A stretch of 64,000 nucleotides of DNA, from assembly GCA_009193035.1 (NCBI GenBank), contig SWDT01000007.1, positions 62,001 through 126,000 of the forward strand. Reading direction: 5' to 3'. Positions 33,301 to 48,300 of this stretch are shown one piece after another. Below the pieces are notes generated by a model. The model did no database searches, was not told the origin of the DNA, and was given only the letters and a program-made list of their open reading frames with translations. The position numbers and the translations under genes are program-made. Source of the stretch: Halicephalobus mephisto. Lineage: Eukaryota; Nematoda; Chromadorea; Rhabditida; Panagrolaimidae. The first letter of the stretch is position 1. Each line of letters begins with the position of its first letter.

Positions 33301-36300
33301 GTTTTAAAAATAAAAAGTTTTTGTAAATTTTTTAAAAATAAGAAGTTTTCATATATAATTTTTAAAAATAAAACTTTTCATATATCATTTTCTAAAATTT
33401 TTTTATTTTTAAAAATTTTATTTTTTTTTATTTTTCGAAAAACAAGAATTTTCACAAAATCGAAATTATTGCAGAAATTTTTTAGATAAATTTCCGCGAT
33501 AAATTGTTCTCTGGATACTGTATCGTGTTTCGTACGGGGTAGTTGTGTTGCCGGCCTCGGTCAGTTTATGCAAATTTGTTTGATTCCATCGCAACAGCTG
33601 ACTCAAAATTTTTCGATCAAATCAACAAAAATAATAAATTTTTATGACCAAATCAAATTGCCAATTTTGTCAATCAAGAAAATCCGAGATTTAAAATCTT
33701 TGTTTTAGGGCCATTTTCGAAAATGCATAAAAATTTTCGAAAATGACCTTCTTCAAGATGCTTGAATAATTTCCGGTCTTAAATTTTATTGGTTTTCTAA
33801 CGGCTTGATTAGTGTTCCTTCTGGAGCTTGATTTTACGACCATTCAAATTAATGAGATTGAAAAATAAAGTTATATATTTTTTTTTTAAAATTTAAATTT
33901 TCTTTAAAAATAAAAATTTCTATTTTCTTTAAAAAATTTGAATTTTCTTTAAAAAATAAAGTTTTATATTTTCTTTAAAAAATTTATATTTTTTTAAAAA
34001 ATAAAGTTTTATATTTTTTTAAATTTTAATTTTCTTGAAAAATAAAAATTTTAAATTTTAAATCGCCGTAACTTGGCGAATAATGGACGAATTTTTAAAA
34101 TTCGTTTTTTTTCAAGTTCGAGTAACCTTGGTCTTTCGTTTAATATTAAAAATTACGAAATTCGATACGATTTTCGTTGAAAAATTCAAAATTTTAGGAT
34201 TTTTCAATGACAAAATTATAGTTTTAAATCCTTGGCGTTCTGTTCCGAAAGTTCCTCAACTTAGCATTAAAAAAAGAAAAGTGTTCTCTAGTTTCATTTC
34301 TGATAGAAGAAAAGTGTTCCTCTACTTTATTTTTAACAGAAGAAAACTGTTCCCTACTTAATTTCTGATAGAAGAAAAGTGTTCTCTAGTTTCATTTTTG
34401 ATAAAAGAAAAGTGTTCCCCACTTCATTTTTTATGAAAGAAAAGTGTTCCCCACTTCATTTTTTATGAAAGAAAAGTGTTCCCCACTTAATTTTTGATAG
34501 AAGAAAAGTGTTCCCTACTTCGTTTTTTAAAAAAAAGTGTTCCCCACTTATTTTTTTATGAAAGAAAAGTGTTCCCCACCTAATTTCTAAACTAAGAAAA
34601 GTGTTCCCTACTTCATTTTTGATAAAAGAAAAGTGTTCTCCACCTAATTTCTAAACTAAGAAAAGTGTTCCCTACTTCATTTTTATTTAAAAGTGTTAAT
34701 TTTTATTTTTTAAATAATTCTTATTTAATTTTACATAATTTTTCTGTCTGAAACGAAAGAGTAAGGCGATAGAAGATTGAATAAAAAAATTTATTAAAAT
34801 CCAATGGATATTTGTTGAGTTGTAGCGATTTGAAATTTGAATTTTTTCCGAATATCTTGTAAATTAAGAAAATTTCTCTCCGACGAAGGAGAATCATAAA
34901 ATTTGATTTTTGGTGGACTTTGAAAAAGAAATGATGAAATAAAAAAATTCAAATTTTTGATGATTTTCGAACTGAAAAAATAAAATAACTAATATTCGAA
35001 ATTTTAATTTTTAACTGTTTACTTTCTGGTTCATTGTTCTTTCTGTCAATCTGCCACGAAACATGTTTTATGGACTTTCTTCCAGTCCATCACCGGATCG
35101 TTCGTCAAATTGACCATCGCGCGTGGCAATAAATCCACTTTCGTCCATTTCTAGGTTCCAGATCTCAAGCCCGCAATTTGCGCAGATACTTGAAAAATCC
35201 AACACCCTTCTTTCAATGGAACAGGTGCTCCTTCCAGCTTTCTCCAGTTCACAACTGGATGAACCGGGGCTCATCCCCATATGCATGATATTTCTTGCAC
35301 GAAATCGGGTCACTTGAACCGATTGTCTCGAGCGGAATTTATAATTATATTTTTAATTTTGTCCTGAGGGAAAGCAAAAATTTAAATTTTCCGAAATCAG
35401 CAATGTCTTGCGTTTAATGAGGGATACTGTAGTAGGTGGGGTTTCCTCAACATCCATCCGTAATGCGAATCTCCAAAGTCAGACATGATTCATCCCCCGT
35501 ATATCCTAATTTAGAACTTCTTGCGGAAATTTAACACGTCCACGACCGACTCCGTTTAAAAATTTTTCGATGGTTAATTTTTTAAAAGTCCTCGGATAGT
35601 ACAATGGTAGTACACGTGAATTCAAATTCACGAGACCCGGGTTCGATTCCCGACCGAAGACCGGCAGCTAGAAGCCTAGCCCGCAAGCTGCTTATAGGCT
35701 AAAGAAGCGAAGTCCACAAGCTGCTTGTAGGCTAAAGAAGCCTGGCCCGCAAGCTACTTGTAGGCTATAGAAGCGAAGTCCTCTGCATATCTCTCATTAG
35801 AGGCCCGGTTGACCAAAAACAAGCTAGATGATAAGAAGAATCCCAAGGTCCTAGGAACAGAAAGCTCGCACCGACAGATGAGTTGGATCAAAGGTACAAG
35901 GAAGCTTAACTTTAGTATTGTTTGTGAACTTTGAATGTGCGATATGGGGATAAATAGAAAAATAGAATAGATAATTTTTTAAAACCAAATTTATCAAAAT
36001 CCAAAATGACATTAGTCATCACTACTGTTCATTATTTTTTTCGACAAAATTTGAGCGAAATCGAAATTTAAAATTTTTCAATTTCTTGATCCCCTGGATA
36101 ATGTGTTTTTTTTATTCAAAAATTTAAAGTTGTATAAAATTTCAAAAATCTTATATAAATTAAATTTTTTTTTGCATAGAAGCGGAATGTTTAAATTTTT
36201 GAATTTATCAAAGTAGTTGTGCAAAAAAATCCTTAATACGCCGATGATTATTATTATTATTATTATTATTATTTATTGTTTCTTCCAACAGTTATATATT

Positions 36301-39300
36301 TGGTACAAAATCGGGGAATAACGTCTTTATGGCTGTGATTGGGTCAATCCAAAGATGGTAAGGTTGAGATGTCCTATTGATAGGTTGTCTTAACTGTCGG
36401 TTGAGGAGAAGCGGTGGTGCTGTTTGTACAGAGGGATCTGTGTTGGTTCCACGTCGTAAACGCGGCATACGCCGATGATCGCGCTTTAACGCTTGAGATA
36501 TGGCATGTCTCATTGTCACGAACTTGTTAAGTAGGATATTTTTCTAAAAAATCAACTACGAAATAATCACAGAAAATCAAAATTTTAAATTATGTTGATT
36601 TTTTCTAAAATTTCGTATCGGAACTATTTCGTGAAAATTTTATTTTTTATAATTTATTACGAAATAACTACAAAATGAAATTCCTAGATTACTGTAGGTT
36701 CTAAAAAGTTTTCGAATTTCGTAAGAAATTTAATTTTAATTTTCTATAATTGATCAAGAAATAACCACAAAATGAAATCTCTAAGTTACTGTAGGTTCTA
36801 AAAAGTTCTTAAATTTCGTGCCAGGACTATTTCGTAAGAAATTGAATTTTAATTTTTTTATAATCGATTACGAAATAACCACAAAATGAAATTTTTAGAT
36901 TACTGTAGATTCTAAAAAGTTCTTAAATTTCGTGCCAGGATCGTTTTGTAAGAAATTTAATTTAAATTTTTTTATAATTGATTACGAAATAACTACAAAA
37001 TAAAATTTCTAAGTTACTGTAGGTTCTAAAAAGTTCTTAAATTTCGTGCCAGGATCGTTTTGTAAGAAATTTAATTTAAATTTTTTTATAATTGATTACG
37101 AAATAACTACAAAATAAAATTTCTAAGTTACTGTAGGTTCCAAAAAGTTCTTAAATTTCGTGCCAGGACTATTTCGTAAAAATACTTGTTTTTAAATTTT
37201 ACAATAGCATGATTATATTTTTCTTGGCGGGACAATTACCAACACTTGAAGACAGTTTTTTCTTTTTTCCTTGATGGGTACTTGAGCTTCTCCTTTATCC
37301 AGTCCGCTTCCTTTGAAGGTCAATGACTTTTCTCCAAGGGACTAATGATCCCTCTGGTTAAAGTACCATTGTCTCAAGATCCTTCATCGATGGTTTTGCT
37401 TGTCGGGAAAGATTAACGAAATTTTTTTTTCTACTTTGAGATGCCGATAAAAACAAACTTTTCCACCTGGCCCATTTCGCGGTTCAGTGCAAATCCGATC
37501 AATCCAAAAAAGGGATCGCCGATGAACAGTCCTAAACCCGATTTCTCGTAAAAATCAGTGTTGCCAGTTTTGTCTAATTTTCTTTGAAAAAAATCGGCAT
37601 CTTTTAAATTACTTTTTTATTGTTTTTTTTATTTTACTTTTTATTGTTTTTTTTATTTTTATTTTTTGATCTTTTTCAATAAAATTGAAATTTTCTAAAA
37701 TTCGGAAAATTTAGGTAATTATTGAACTTTTTAGAATTTTCAGAAATGTCAAATTTTGGAAGTTTTTAGAATTTTAAAATTTTGTGAAAATATTTAATTT
37801 TTTAATATTTATAAAATTAGATTTTTGTTGAACTTTTTAGAATTTTCAGAAATCTCAAATTTTGGAACTTTTTAGAATTTTAAAATTTTGTGAAAATATT
37901 TAATTTTTTAATATTTATAAAATTAGATTTTTGTTGAAATTTCTAGAATTTTCAGAAATCTCGAATTTTGGAAATTTTTCGAATTTTAAAATTTTTTTAC
38001 TTTAATTCTAAATTATTAAATTTCTAATTTTTTAACTTTAATTTAAAATTTCTTTTATTTTAAACTTTTTAAAATTTTTCTGCTTTAATTTTAGATTTCT
38101 TTTATTTTTTAATTTTCTTAACTTTAATTTTAAATTTTTTATATTTTTAAAATTTAAAATTCCTTTTATTTTAAAATTTTTTTGCTTTAATTTTAGATTT
38201 TTTTTATTTTTTTATTTTTTATTTTGTGATATTAGGATTGTCGAACAACAATTAGTGGAACTTAGGTGACCCTAAACAGAAACTAATCACCTGGCTCCCC
38301 TTTGACCTAGTCCCGTCCGTTATGCGATCCCGGTCCAAAGCCGATAATTGGCGCTTTCTGGAGTTGCTCTTTGAATCGAAATCTGGGAAAGAATTATTCA
38401 ATTTGAGCTCTTTCAAATCTTTCATTAGCTCACTTCCTCTTCGATCAAAAGAACGGAAAGATGAAACCCGAGATTTCCTTTTTGGACCTTCTTCGAGAGA
38501 CCCTCCCAAGCTCCAGGTGTTTTCACTTTTATGTAAATATTACTATTTCCAAAAATAATATCTCTAAAACTTCTTATTTTAAAAAAATATTACTATTTCT
38601 AAAAATAATATCTCTAAAACTTCTTATTTTAAAAATACATGATATATGAAAACTTAATTTTTTAAAAATATTGATATATGAAAACCTCTCAATTTAAGAA
38701 ATTTTATAAAAACTTTTTAATTCTTAAAAATTATATATGAAAACTTCTAATTTTTGAAAAACTTTATAAAAATTTCTTATTTTTAAAAAAATTTATAAAA
38801 ACTTCTTATTTTAGAAAAAATTTATAAAAACTTTTTATTTTTAAAAACAACGATATATGAATACTTCTAATTTTTAAAAAAATTTAAAAAATTTACAAAA
38901 ATTTCTTATTTTTAAAAAAATTTATAAAAACTTCTTATTTTTGAAAACAACGATATATGAATACTTCTAATTTCTTTAATAATGTGATATTATTAGTTTA
39001 ATTGTCGTCGAATTTGAGTGCAATTCGGTTCTGTCCATGTTAATGAGCGTTTTGACACCGAAATTGCCGACTATTATCTGTCTTTTCGAATTCGGGCTGG
39101 ACGAATCCTCGTTTCTTTGAGGTCAACTGATTCAATCTTAAAATTCATCTTTAAAATTATTTAAAACATGAAAAGACACATTTGTTTGTTTTCCATTTTT
39201 ATACCGAAAATCTTGTCCGAAGAGGTATTGCTCAATCGGAAATCCCGAATGAAGCCGGAGTATCGAATATCAGCGGTCAGTTGGCTGCTCTTCTCGCGAG

Positions 39301-42300
39301 CTTCGGACAAGTTTTAGAATTTTTTGTTTTCCAAACAAAATTGCAATTTTTCAAAGTGTCAAATTCACTGTATTTTCATATATTAAAAATTTTAATAAAT
39401 TTCATATTTTTAAAGTTTATTAAAATTTAATATTTTTGAAATTTTAATAAATTTCATATTTTTTAAGTTTTTTAAAATTTAATATTTTTGAAATTTTTTG
39501 TTTTCCAAACAAAATTGCAATTTTTCAAAGTGTCAAATTCACTGTATTTTCATATTTTTAAAATTTTAATAAATTTCATATTTTCAAAGTTTTTTAAAAT
39601 TTAATATTTTTAAAGTTCTTTAAAGTTTCATATTTTTAAAATTTTAATAAATTTCATAATTTTAAAATTTTAGTAAATTTAATATTTTTAGAATTTTAAT
39701 AAATTTCATATTTTCAAAGTTTTTTAAAATTTAATATTTTTGAATTTTTTGTTTTTATTATTTTAAAAAAAATATGCAAATTTTTTGTTAGGAAACCGTT
39801 TCTGATTTTGGAATTTTCCTTGAGGGATTTTCGACACTTTTTGGAGAATTGTGTCTTGGGGACTTCCAGATGGGCTCTCGATAATTACTGTCATGAGTGT
39901 ACTTTCACCTGAGGGTTGTTTCTTCCAGTGTTGAGGTCTATAAAGAGGTCAACATCAAAATCAAGTTCAATTTTTGCACAACAATTCGATAAACCGGTCC
40001 AATATTGCGCGCAACCTGCGGATTTCTATATTTACCTATCTGCCATACTATTGCGTGCAATCTACGGATTTGATTTTGATTTATCTGTCTAAATATTGCA
40101 CGCAACCTGCGGATTTGAATTTGATTTCAACTTATCTGCCATAATATTGCGCGCAACCTGCAACTTTAGCTTTTACTTTTATTTCAACTTATCTACCTAA
40201 ATACTGCGCGCAATCTGCAACTTTAGCTTTAAGTTTTTTCCTAATTGTAACTTTTATTTCAACTTATCTACCTAAATACTGCGCGCAACCTGCAACTTTG
40301 ACTTTGATGTTGATCTTTTTTATAGATTTCGACACACAAAAAAAATTCAGAATTTTATTCTCAATGTTTTAAATTAATATTTTTTGAATCCTAAAATTTC
40401 AAAAATTTTTTAAAAATCTGAATTTTAAAAATTTTCGATTAATTTTTAATGAAGATCATTTTCTTCAAAATTTTGAATTGAGTTTTTGTAATTTTTAATT
40501 CATAACTATTTTACATTTTTAATTATTTCAATTATAGTCAATTTCATTTTAATTTTTAGTCTTCTGAATCCTACAGTACCCAATATTTTTGAATTTTTAT
40601 AAATTAAAAAAAAAAGTTCGATTTTTACTTTTTTTTAAATTACTAAATTACAGTAATTTTCACTTTTTATTTGTAGTCTTCTGAATCCTACAGTACTCAG
40701 TATTTTTTCTAATTTAAAATTTTTATAAAAATTAAAATTCAATTTTCTAAAATTTATCTATTTTGAATTAGCCACTTTAGTTATTTTTTTTTCTCATAAA
40801 AATGGCCAATCTAAAAAGACGCAATCTGGTCCATGGGCCGGTTGAGGTCATTTTCTCACTTTGGTGAAAACAGTCAATTGGAATAATTTGCTTGTTTCTC
40901 GAGCCAGTCCAAACATCTGTCAGATCAAATTTTTCTTTTTTTTCGAAACAGAACAAGGTTGAATCAATCCCAAAACTTGCCCTTTTTTGGACTAATTGCC
41001 GCTTTTTTGAAATGACTCTCATCCGGAAACTCATTAATCCGATATCCTTTGTTTTTCCGAAAATTATTTTTTTGTCTAGGTCCATAAAGCAGTCCACATG
41101 AAAGTCAAAGCCAATTTTCAAACAATAATTGGGTAGGTCAATCTGCAAGCAATCTGCAAATTTGACTTTGATGTTGACTCATTCGCCACAATATTGCGCG
41201 CAACCTGCAACTTTAATTTTGACTTTTTCTTTGACATCCACTTATTTACCTAAATATTGCGCGCAATCTGCGACTTTGATTTTAACTTCTACTTTGATGT
41301 TGACTTCTTTGCTATGATGTTGCGCGCAACCTGCGACTTTAATTTTGACTTCTACTTTGACATTCACTTATTTACCTAAATATTGCGCGCAACCTGCGAC
41401 TTTGATTTTGACTTCTACTTTGATGTCGAATCATTCGCCACAATATTGCGCGCAACCTGCGACTTTAATTTTGACTTCTATTTCGATATCCACTTATTTA
41501 CCTAAATATTACGCGCAACCTGCAACTTTAATTTTGACTTTTACTTTGATGTTGACTTCTTTGCTATGATGTTGCGCGCAACCTGCGACTCTAATTTTGA
41601 CTTCTTCTTTGACATTCACTTATTTACCTAAATATTGCGCGCAACCTGCAACTTTAATTTTGACTTCTTCTTTGATATCTACCTATCTGCCACAATGTTG
41701 CGTGCAAGTTGCAAATTTTACTTTGATTTTGACTTTTTTATTAATTTCGAAAATGATTTTTATTTTAATAATTCCGTTTTTAGGCTTTATAACATGTTGC
41801 CTTTGTGCACCGAGCGACATGTCATCTACCCCGACCCCATGAGCTACTCCGATCCGGACAAATATTGCTACAAATTTCTGCAACAATCCGGAACTTCGGA
41901 TTCTGCTTATTATTCTCATTCATCCGGATCCAATGCCATTGTCGGAGGTTCACTTCACAGACCAAGAAAACTAAAACGAAAAGAAGTAAGTTTTGGTTTT
42001 TTCCTGGTTATACGGTAGTTCATCCCCTGAGGCATTTGGTCCCTGATGTCGTATGGGTGGTTTTTTAGAGTTTTTATAATCGTTCTGTTAGCTTCTAAAA
42101 TGCCACTACAGTAACTGACAAGACTGATTTAAATTGTTGAGCAGTTGTCCCCTGAGGCATTTGGTCCCGATTTCGTAATAATTTTGTTGTTTTTGGACTA
42201 GTTTCATTGGCACTTAAAACAGTCCAAAATGCCACTACAGTAATTGACAAAACTAATCTAAAAGGGAAATTTCGAAATCAACGAGAATCAAGGGCTAAAT

Positions 42301-45300
42301 GCCCCAGGGAATTAATTCCCGAATATCAGTTTTTCATTTTTTAAACAAATTTTTGTTTCTAAAATAACCTAAAATTTCACTACAGTAACTAATAAAACTA
42401 ATTTAAAAAAGAAATTTCGAAATCAACGAGAATCAACAGAAATTAATTCTCGAATGTCAGTTTTTTATTTTTTAAACAAATTTTTGTTTATAAAATGACC
42501 TAAAATTTCACTACAGTAATTGACAAAACTGATTTAAAAAAAAGGAAATTTCGAAATCAACGAGAATCAAGAGAAATTAATTTTCGAATATCAATTTTTC
42601 ATTTTTAAAATAAATTTTTGTTTATAAAATGACCTAAAATCCTATTACAGTAACTAATAAAACTGATTTAAAAAAGAAACTTCGAAATCAACAGAACTTT
42701 AAGGATTAAGTATTTCCAAGAGAGTAACTGCTGTTCAGTCTTTTTTTATTCTTCCGGAATCAATCATTTTTCCATAACTTTGTCAGTCAAATTAGTGGCA
42801 GTCTCGACGCCACCGTCCAAGTTTTGTCTTACTTTTTTAAATTTTAATTTTTTAAAGATTAAATGTTTTTAAAAATTTAAGTTTAAAAAAATTTTTTTCT
42901 TTAATTTTTTTAAAATTTTACTTTTTTTTAAAATTTAGATTTTTTTTAAATTAAATTTTTTTAAAAATTTCATTTTTTTAAATTTTACTTTTTTTTTAAA
43001 TTTTACTTTTTTTTTAAATTTAGATTTTTCTAAATTAGAAATTCTTTTAAAATTTAGATTTTTTTTAAATTTTAAACTTTTTTTTTAAAAAATTTGTTAA
43101 TTTTACAAATATTATTGATTTTGAAATTTTTGGGAAATTTTTATTTTTTTAAAGTAAATAAAAATTGTATTTTCGTTTTGAGACCCAGATCCGGTCATAT
43201 TTATTTTTAAAAAATTTAAAATCAATGATGATTGACGTTTCGATTTTTTTCGCCTTTGGTGACTGAAAATAGGCGTTTGTCAATTTTTCAACCAACTTTG
43301 CAAATTTTTAAAATAAAATTTATTTTCGGTTTTTTACATTACAACCGATTACGAATTAATCATTGTTAATTAAATTTTTAGAGTACTGTAAATTCTAAAA
43401 AATCATTTCGAAATTATTTTTAAAGTTTTTTTGGTTTTTAAAAAATATAATTTATTTACGAAATAATTTTTTTCAAATAGGTTACTGTAAATTCTAAAAA
43501 ATTGTTTCGAAATTATTTTTAAAGTTTTTTTTGGTTTTTAAAAAATATAATTTATTACGAAATAATTTTTTTCAAATAGGTTACTGTAAATTCTAAAAAA
43601 TCGTTTCGGAATTATTTTAAAAAAGTTTTTTTGATTTTTAGGAAATATAATTTATTGCAAAATCATTTTTATATAAAATAATTTTTTTCAAATAGGTTAC
43701 TGTAGTTTCTAATAATTTCTTTAATTTCGTGTCAGGACCATTTTTTGAAATAAGTTATTTTTTTAGTTATTAAAAAATATAATTAATTACGAAATAATTC
43801 AAAATCAACTTTTCCACAAAGATTACTGTAGTTTCCAAAAAGTTGTTAAATTTCGCGTCAGGACCATTTTGTTAAGAAATTAATTTTTTATTTTTTAACA
43901 TGTAATTTTCAGGGTGTCCAACTAGATTCGCTGATGTTGGCTTCTCATCCAAGATATGTCATTAATCAGTATTACGGTACAATTTCGAATCGTCGTCAAA
44001 TCAGGTGGGTGTTTTGAGAAAGTTAAAAATTTTCGAATTTTTGTTTTTTATTATTTTTAAAAACTTCCTTCCGGTTCAGCAAAGATATGTCAGTTTCGAT
44101 GATTTATGACGTAAAATTTAAAAATTTTTGATTTTAATTTTTTTAATTTAAAAATTTTTTAAATTTTTAAATTTTCAATTTTTAAATTCTTTATTTTTCA
44201 ATTTTAATTTTTTTTAATTTTCGATTTTTAATTTTTTAATTTTTTAATTTTTTAATTTTTTAATTTTAATTTTTTAATTTTTAATGATTTCTGCACAATT
44301 ACCATTCCCTGAGGGTGGACAGGGGTTAGGTACCCCGTGTACCGTAATCTTAAAAGATAAATAAATTTGAAAAAAATTATACAAATAATGTTTTTAAGTT
44401 ACTGTAGTTTTTAAATTTTTTCCAAAAATTCGTGTCAGGACCATTTTGTAGAAAATTAATTTTTTAATTTTTATAATTATTTTTATTTTATTTTGCAAAA
44501 TTAGAATTTTTATATTTGGTCAATCGAGATCGAATTACCGCTTGTTGAACATGATTTCTTTTATCTTTCCGCAGATCGTAATCTGAACAAACAAATTCAG
44601 CTTGATTTTTTCGATTTAAAAATTGTTTTTAAAGTTCTCTGAAATTCATTCATTTTTAAATTTTTTAAAAAATTTAATTTATAATTTTAAAATGAATATT
44701 TTTATTCAATTTAGTTCTAAAAAATTCAAATTTTAAAAATTTAATTTTAAAAAATTTTTAATTTTAAAGATTTCCAAAAATTTTATTATTAAAAAATTTT
44801 TAAAATTTAATTTTTAATTTTTAAAGATTTCCAAAAATTTTATTTTTAAAGATTTCCAAAAATTAATTTTTTTTTATTTTTTAAAAATTTTATTTTTAAA
44901 GATTTCCAAAAATTTAATTTTTAAAATTTTTTATTTTTTAAAAATTTCTGCTTTTTTTAAACTTTTTAAATAATTTAATTTTTTGTGATTTTAAAAGTAT
45001 AAAAATCAACAAAAAAATTTTTTTAAATGGTCCCGAACGGAAATCAATTTTTATGTAAAATTATGACTATTTTGGTATTTAAAAAGTCAAATCTGGCACC
45101 AGATGTTTTTTTCTAGAACGTTAATAAAATTCAATAACAGATTTTTTATTTTTTTTTAAATTGACTTTTTTTTAAAAATTAAATTTTTATTTTAAAAATT
45201 TTTAATTTATAATTTTTTTTCATTTTTAATAAAAATTAATTTTTTTTTAAATTCTTAAAAATTTTTTATTTTTAATTTTTTTTCATTTTTAATAAAAATT

Positions 45301-48300
45301 AATTTTTTTTTAAAATCTTAAAAATTTTTTATTTTTAATAAAAATTAATTTTTTAAAAATTTTTAATAAAAATTAATTTTTTTTAAATTCTTTAAAATTA
45401 ATTTTTTTTAAAATTTAATAAAAATTTAATTTTTTTAAAATTAGAAATTCTGAATCTGAATTTCGTTTTTTTTGATTGATTTAATTGGTCATAGTGATTT
45501 TTTTTTAATGGAATGCAGCAGTGGTTCTGAAGGAAAATTTTTTTTCAGCCATTTTTACTCCTTTCTGATCTGGACCAATTTTTTCTTTTGTCATTTTCCC
45601 GCGATATTTTTTATAAAAAAAATTGATCAAAATATTTTTTACCATTTAAATTTTTTTAACCTTCAGTAATCAAAATTATAAAAAAGTAAAAATTTGTCTT
45701 GACACGAATTTTCGAAACTTTCCAGTCGAGACCAAAAAGTTCTAAAATTAAAGTTTACATAGTTATAAAAGTTCTAAAATCACAATTACCGTAAAATTTA
45801 AAACTATTTATTAAAAATCTTAAAAACTGGTCTCGCCACGAATTTTCGAAACTTTCCAGTCGAAACCAAAAAGTTCTAAAATTTATTATTTCTTTCATTT
45901 TTAAACTTTCTAAATTACATTTTTATAAAAAATAAAACTATTTATTAAAAATTTTAAAAACTGGTCCTGACACGAATTTTTGAAATTTTCCAGTCGAGAC
46001 CGAAAAGTTCTAAAATTTATTATTTCTTTCATTTTTAAACTTTCTAAATTACATTTTTATAAAAAATAAAAATATTTATTAAAAATCTTAAAAACTGGTC
46101 CTGACACGAATTTTCGAAACTTTCCAGTCGAGACCAAAAAGTACAAAATTAAAATTTTTTGTTTTTTAATTTCTAAAAAACCTCGAAATTTCGTAATCTA
46201 CAGTAACCTCATCTGCAAATAAAAACATGGAAATTTATTTTTGTTTAAAAAAAAATTTAATTTCTTTAAAAATTATTTTTAAAAAATTTGTTTTTTTAAA
46301 ATTGATTCAAAAAAATAAAAATCGACTTCTTTGTCTTTTCTAACCTTAACCATAATTCAGTTTTTTCGTGAAAAGAATCAATTGACGAATTAGAAGTCCT
46401 CAATCACTTGATTTTTCTCTTTAGTCGCGCTGAGAACCCGCCATTTATCCAAAAAATCTAAATTACTTTTGTTTTCAGATTCCAGGTTCTTAAATTTTCA
46501 AAAATATTGAAAAATAATTTCTATTTTTTAATTATTTATCAAAAAAGTAATTTTAATTTTCTTGAAATTTCTAGAATATTAGAAAAAATTAATTTTTGTT
46601 TTTTAAAATAATTCAAATTTGGCAATTTTTCACATTTCGCCAAAAATCAAAATGTTGTCATTCGTTCACATTTCGCCAAAAATCAAAAATTGTCATTCAT
46701 TCATATTTCGCCAAAAATCAAAATTTTGGCATTTATTCACATTTCGCCAAAAATCAAAATTTTGGCATTTATTCACATTTCGCCAAAAATCAAAATTTTG
46801 GCATTTATTCACATTTCGCCAAAAATCAAAATTTTGGCATTCGTTCACACTTCGCCAAAAATCAAAATTTTGGCATTTATTCACATTTCGCCAAAAATCA
46901 AAATGTTGGCATTTATTCACATTTCGCCAAAAACTTAATTTTTAAAATTTAACATTTTCAGAATTTAATAAAATTTAGAAATTTCGTAATTTCTTACTTT
47001 TTTATAATTATCCCAGCGCGAAATTCTTTGATTTTAAAAATTTTCGCAGTTGTCATCGAAAAACTTCCGGAAATGATTGATTGCCTTAGGGAAAACTAAT
47101 TTTCTTCGATTGCGATAAATCTTAGAAAAGGTGTCGGATAATTCGAAAACGTTAAGAAGAACATAAGCTGTTCTTTAGGGTGCATAATGCCACCACAAAC
47201 CAAAAACATTTTGATTTATTAGCTTTTCGGTCTAGTCCACGTAGAGTGCCCGTTCCTTCTTTATTCTTTGCCGACCCGGTAATCCCTCTTGAAGAGGCTC
47301 GAGAGAACCATCATTGTCATTTTTGTTTTGTCTGTAGTTATGTCTATCGAGTTTGGAATTAGAATCAAAATTGCACCTTGCGCGCAACATTGGGGCAAGT
47401 CGTGGAATAATTAATTTCTACTCTCGATACTGTAATTTGTTCTAGAATCTGTAGTGTTATATCTGAAATTATATTTATAAAGTCCGGCCTCAAAATCAAA
47501 ATTGCACCTTGCGCACAACATTGGGGCAGGTCGCAAGATGATTTATTTCTACTCTCGATACTGTAATTTGTTCTAGAATCTGTAGTGTTATATCTGAAAT
47601 TATATTTATAAAATTCAGCCTCAAAATCAAAATTGCACCTTGCGCGCAACATTGGGGCAAGTCGTGGAGTAATTAGTTTTTATTTTCGACACTGTAATTT
47701 GTTCTAAATTTTATAATCTTATATTTATAATTACGTCGAAATCCATGGATATAATTTCCATAAGTGATAGATTAAGTTACAGTACCTAAACTGAAAACTT
47801 CCTCTCGCGAGCTGCCCCAATATTGCGCGCAAGGTGCAGTTTTCATTTTGACTTTAACGTCGAAATTACATTTATACACTTACAGATATAAGTTGTATAT
47901 ATGTTAGAACAAGTTACAGTACCTAACCTAAGAACTTCCTCTCGCGAGCTGCCCCAACATTGCGCGCAAAGTGCAGTTTTCATTTTGACTTTAACATCAA
48001 GATATACAACAATGATTTAAAAAAATAAAATTTATTTAAAATGATAGTTAAATCGTAATCAATAATGTAAATTCATTTTTGATTTGTGTTAATCTTTTTT
48101 TCGAGACTGATTTAACGATTAGAGCGGCCCAGTTTTCCGCGTCCGATCCCGGCATGTTTGTTCTTCTGTTTGACCATTGGACAAAAAATATGTCTTTTGT
48201 ATCAACAAAAATTTTTTACAAACATTTCTTCTAGAAACTGAAATTGATCCGGAAAAATAGTAGTAGATAAAATAATCAATTTCAGTTTTTAGAAATAATT

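Noticed and set aside
34083..34361. 92-codon plus-strand frame
   Set aside because: Its second half lies in the AAAGAAAAGTGTTCC minisatellite and the first half is AT-rich with no domain.
35068..35317. Overlapping frames on both strands in a GC-balanced patch
   Set aside because: Both strands are open to a similar extent, with no domain and no splice phase that fits vab-8; more likely regulatory DNA.
36292..36519. Stand-alone 75-aa protein gene
   Set aside because: No splice or start support; better explained as the 3' end of a retrotransposon next to its (AAT)n tail.
41129..41842. Plus-strand frames with repeated YLPKYCAQPATLILT
   Set aside because: They run along the TTGCGCGCAA array; only the last part overlaps real vab-8 exon 2, which is read in another frame.
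46596..46952. Overlapping open frames in three plus-strand frames and on the minus strand, with repeating FAKNQNFGIYSH
   Set aside because: Produced by a 36-bp minisatellite whose period is divisible by three; no start context, splice sites or domain.
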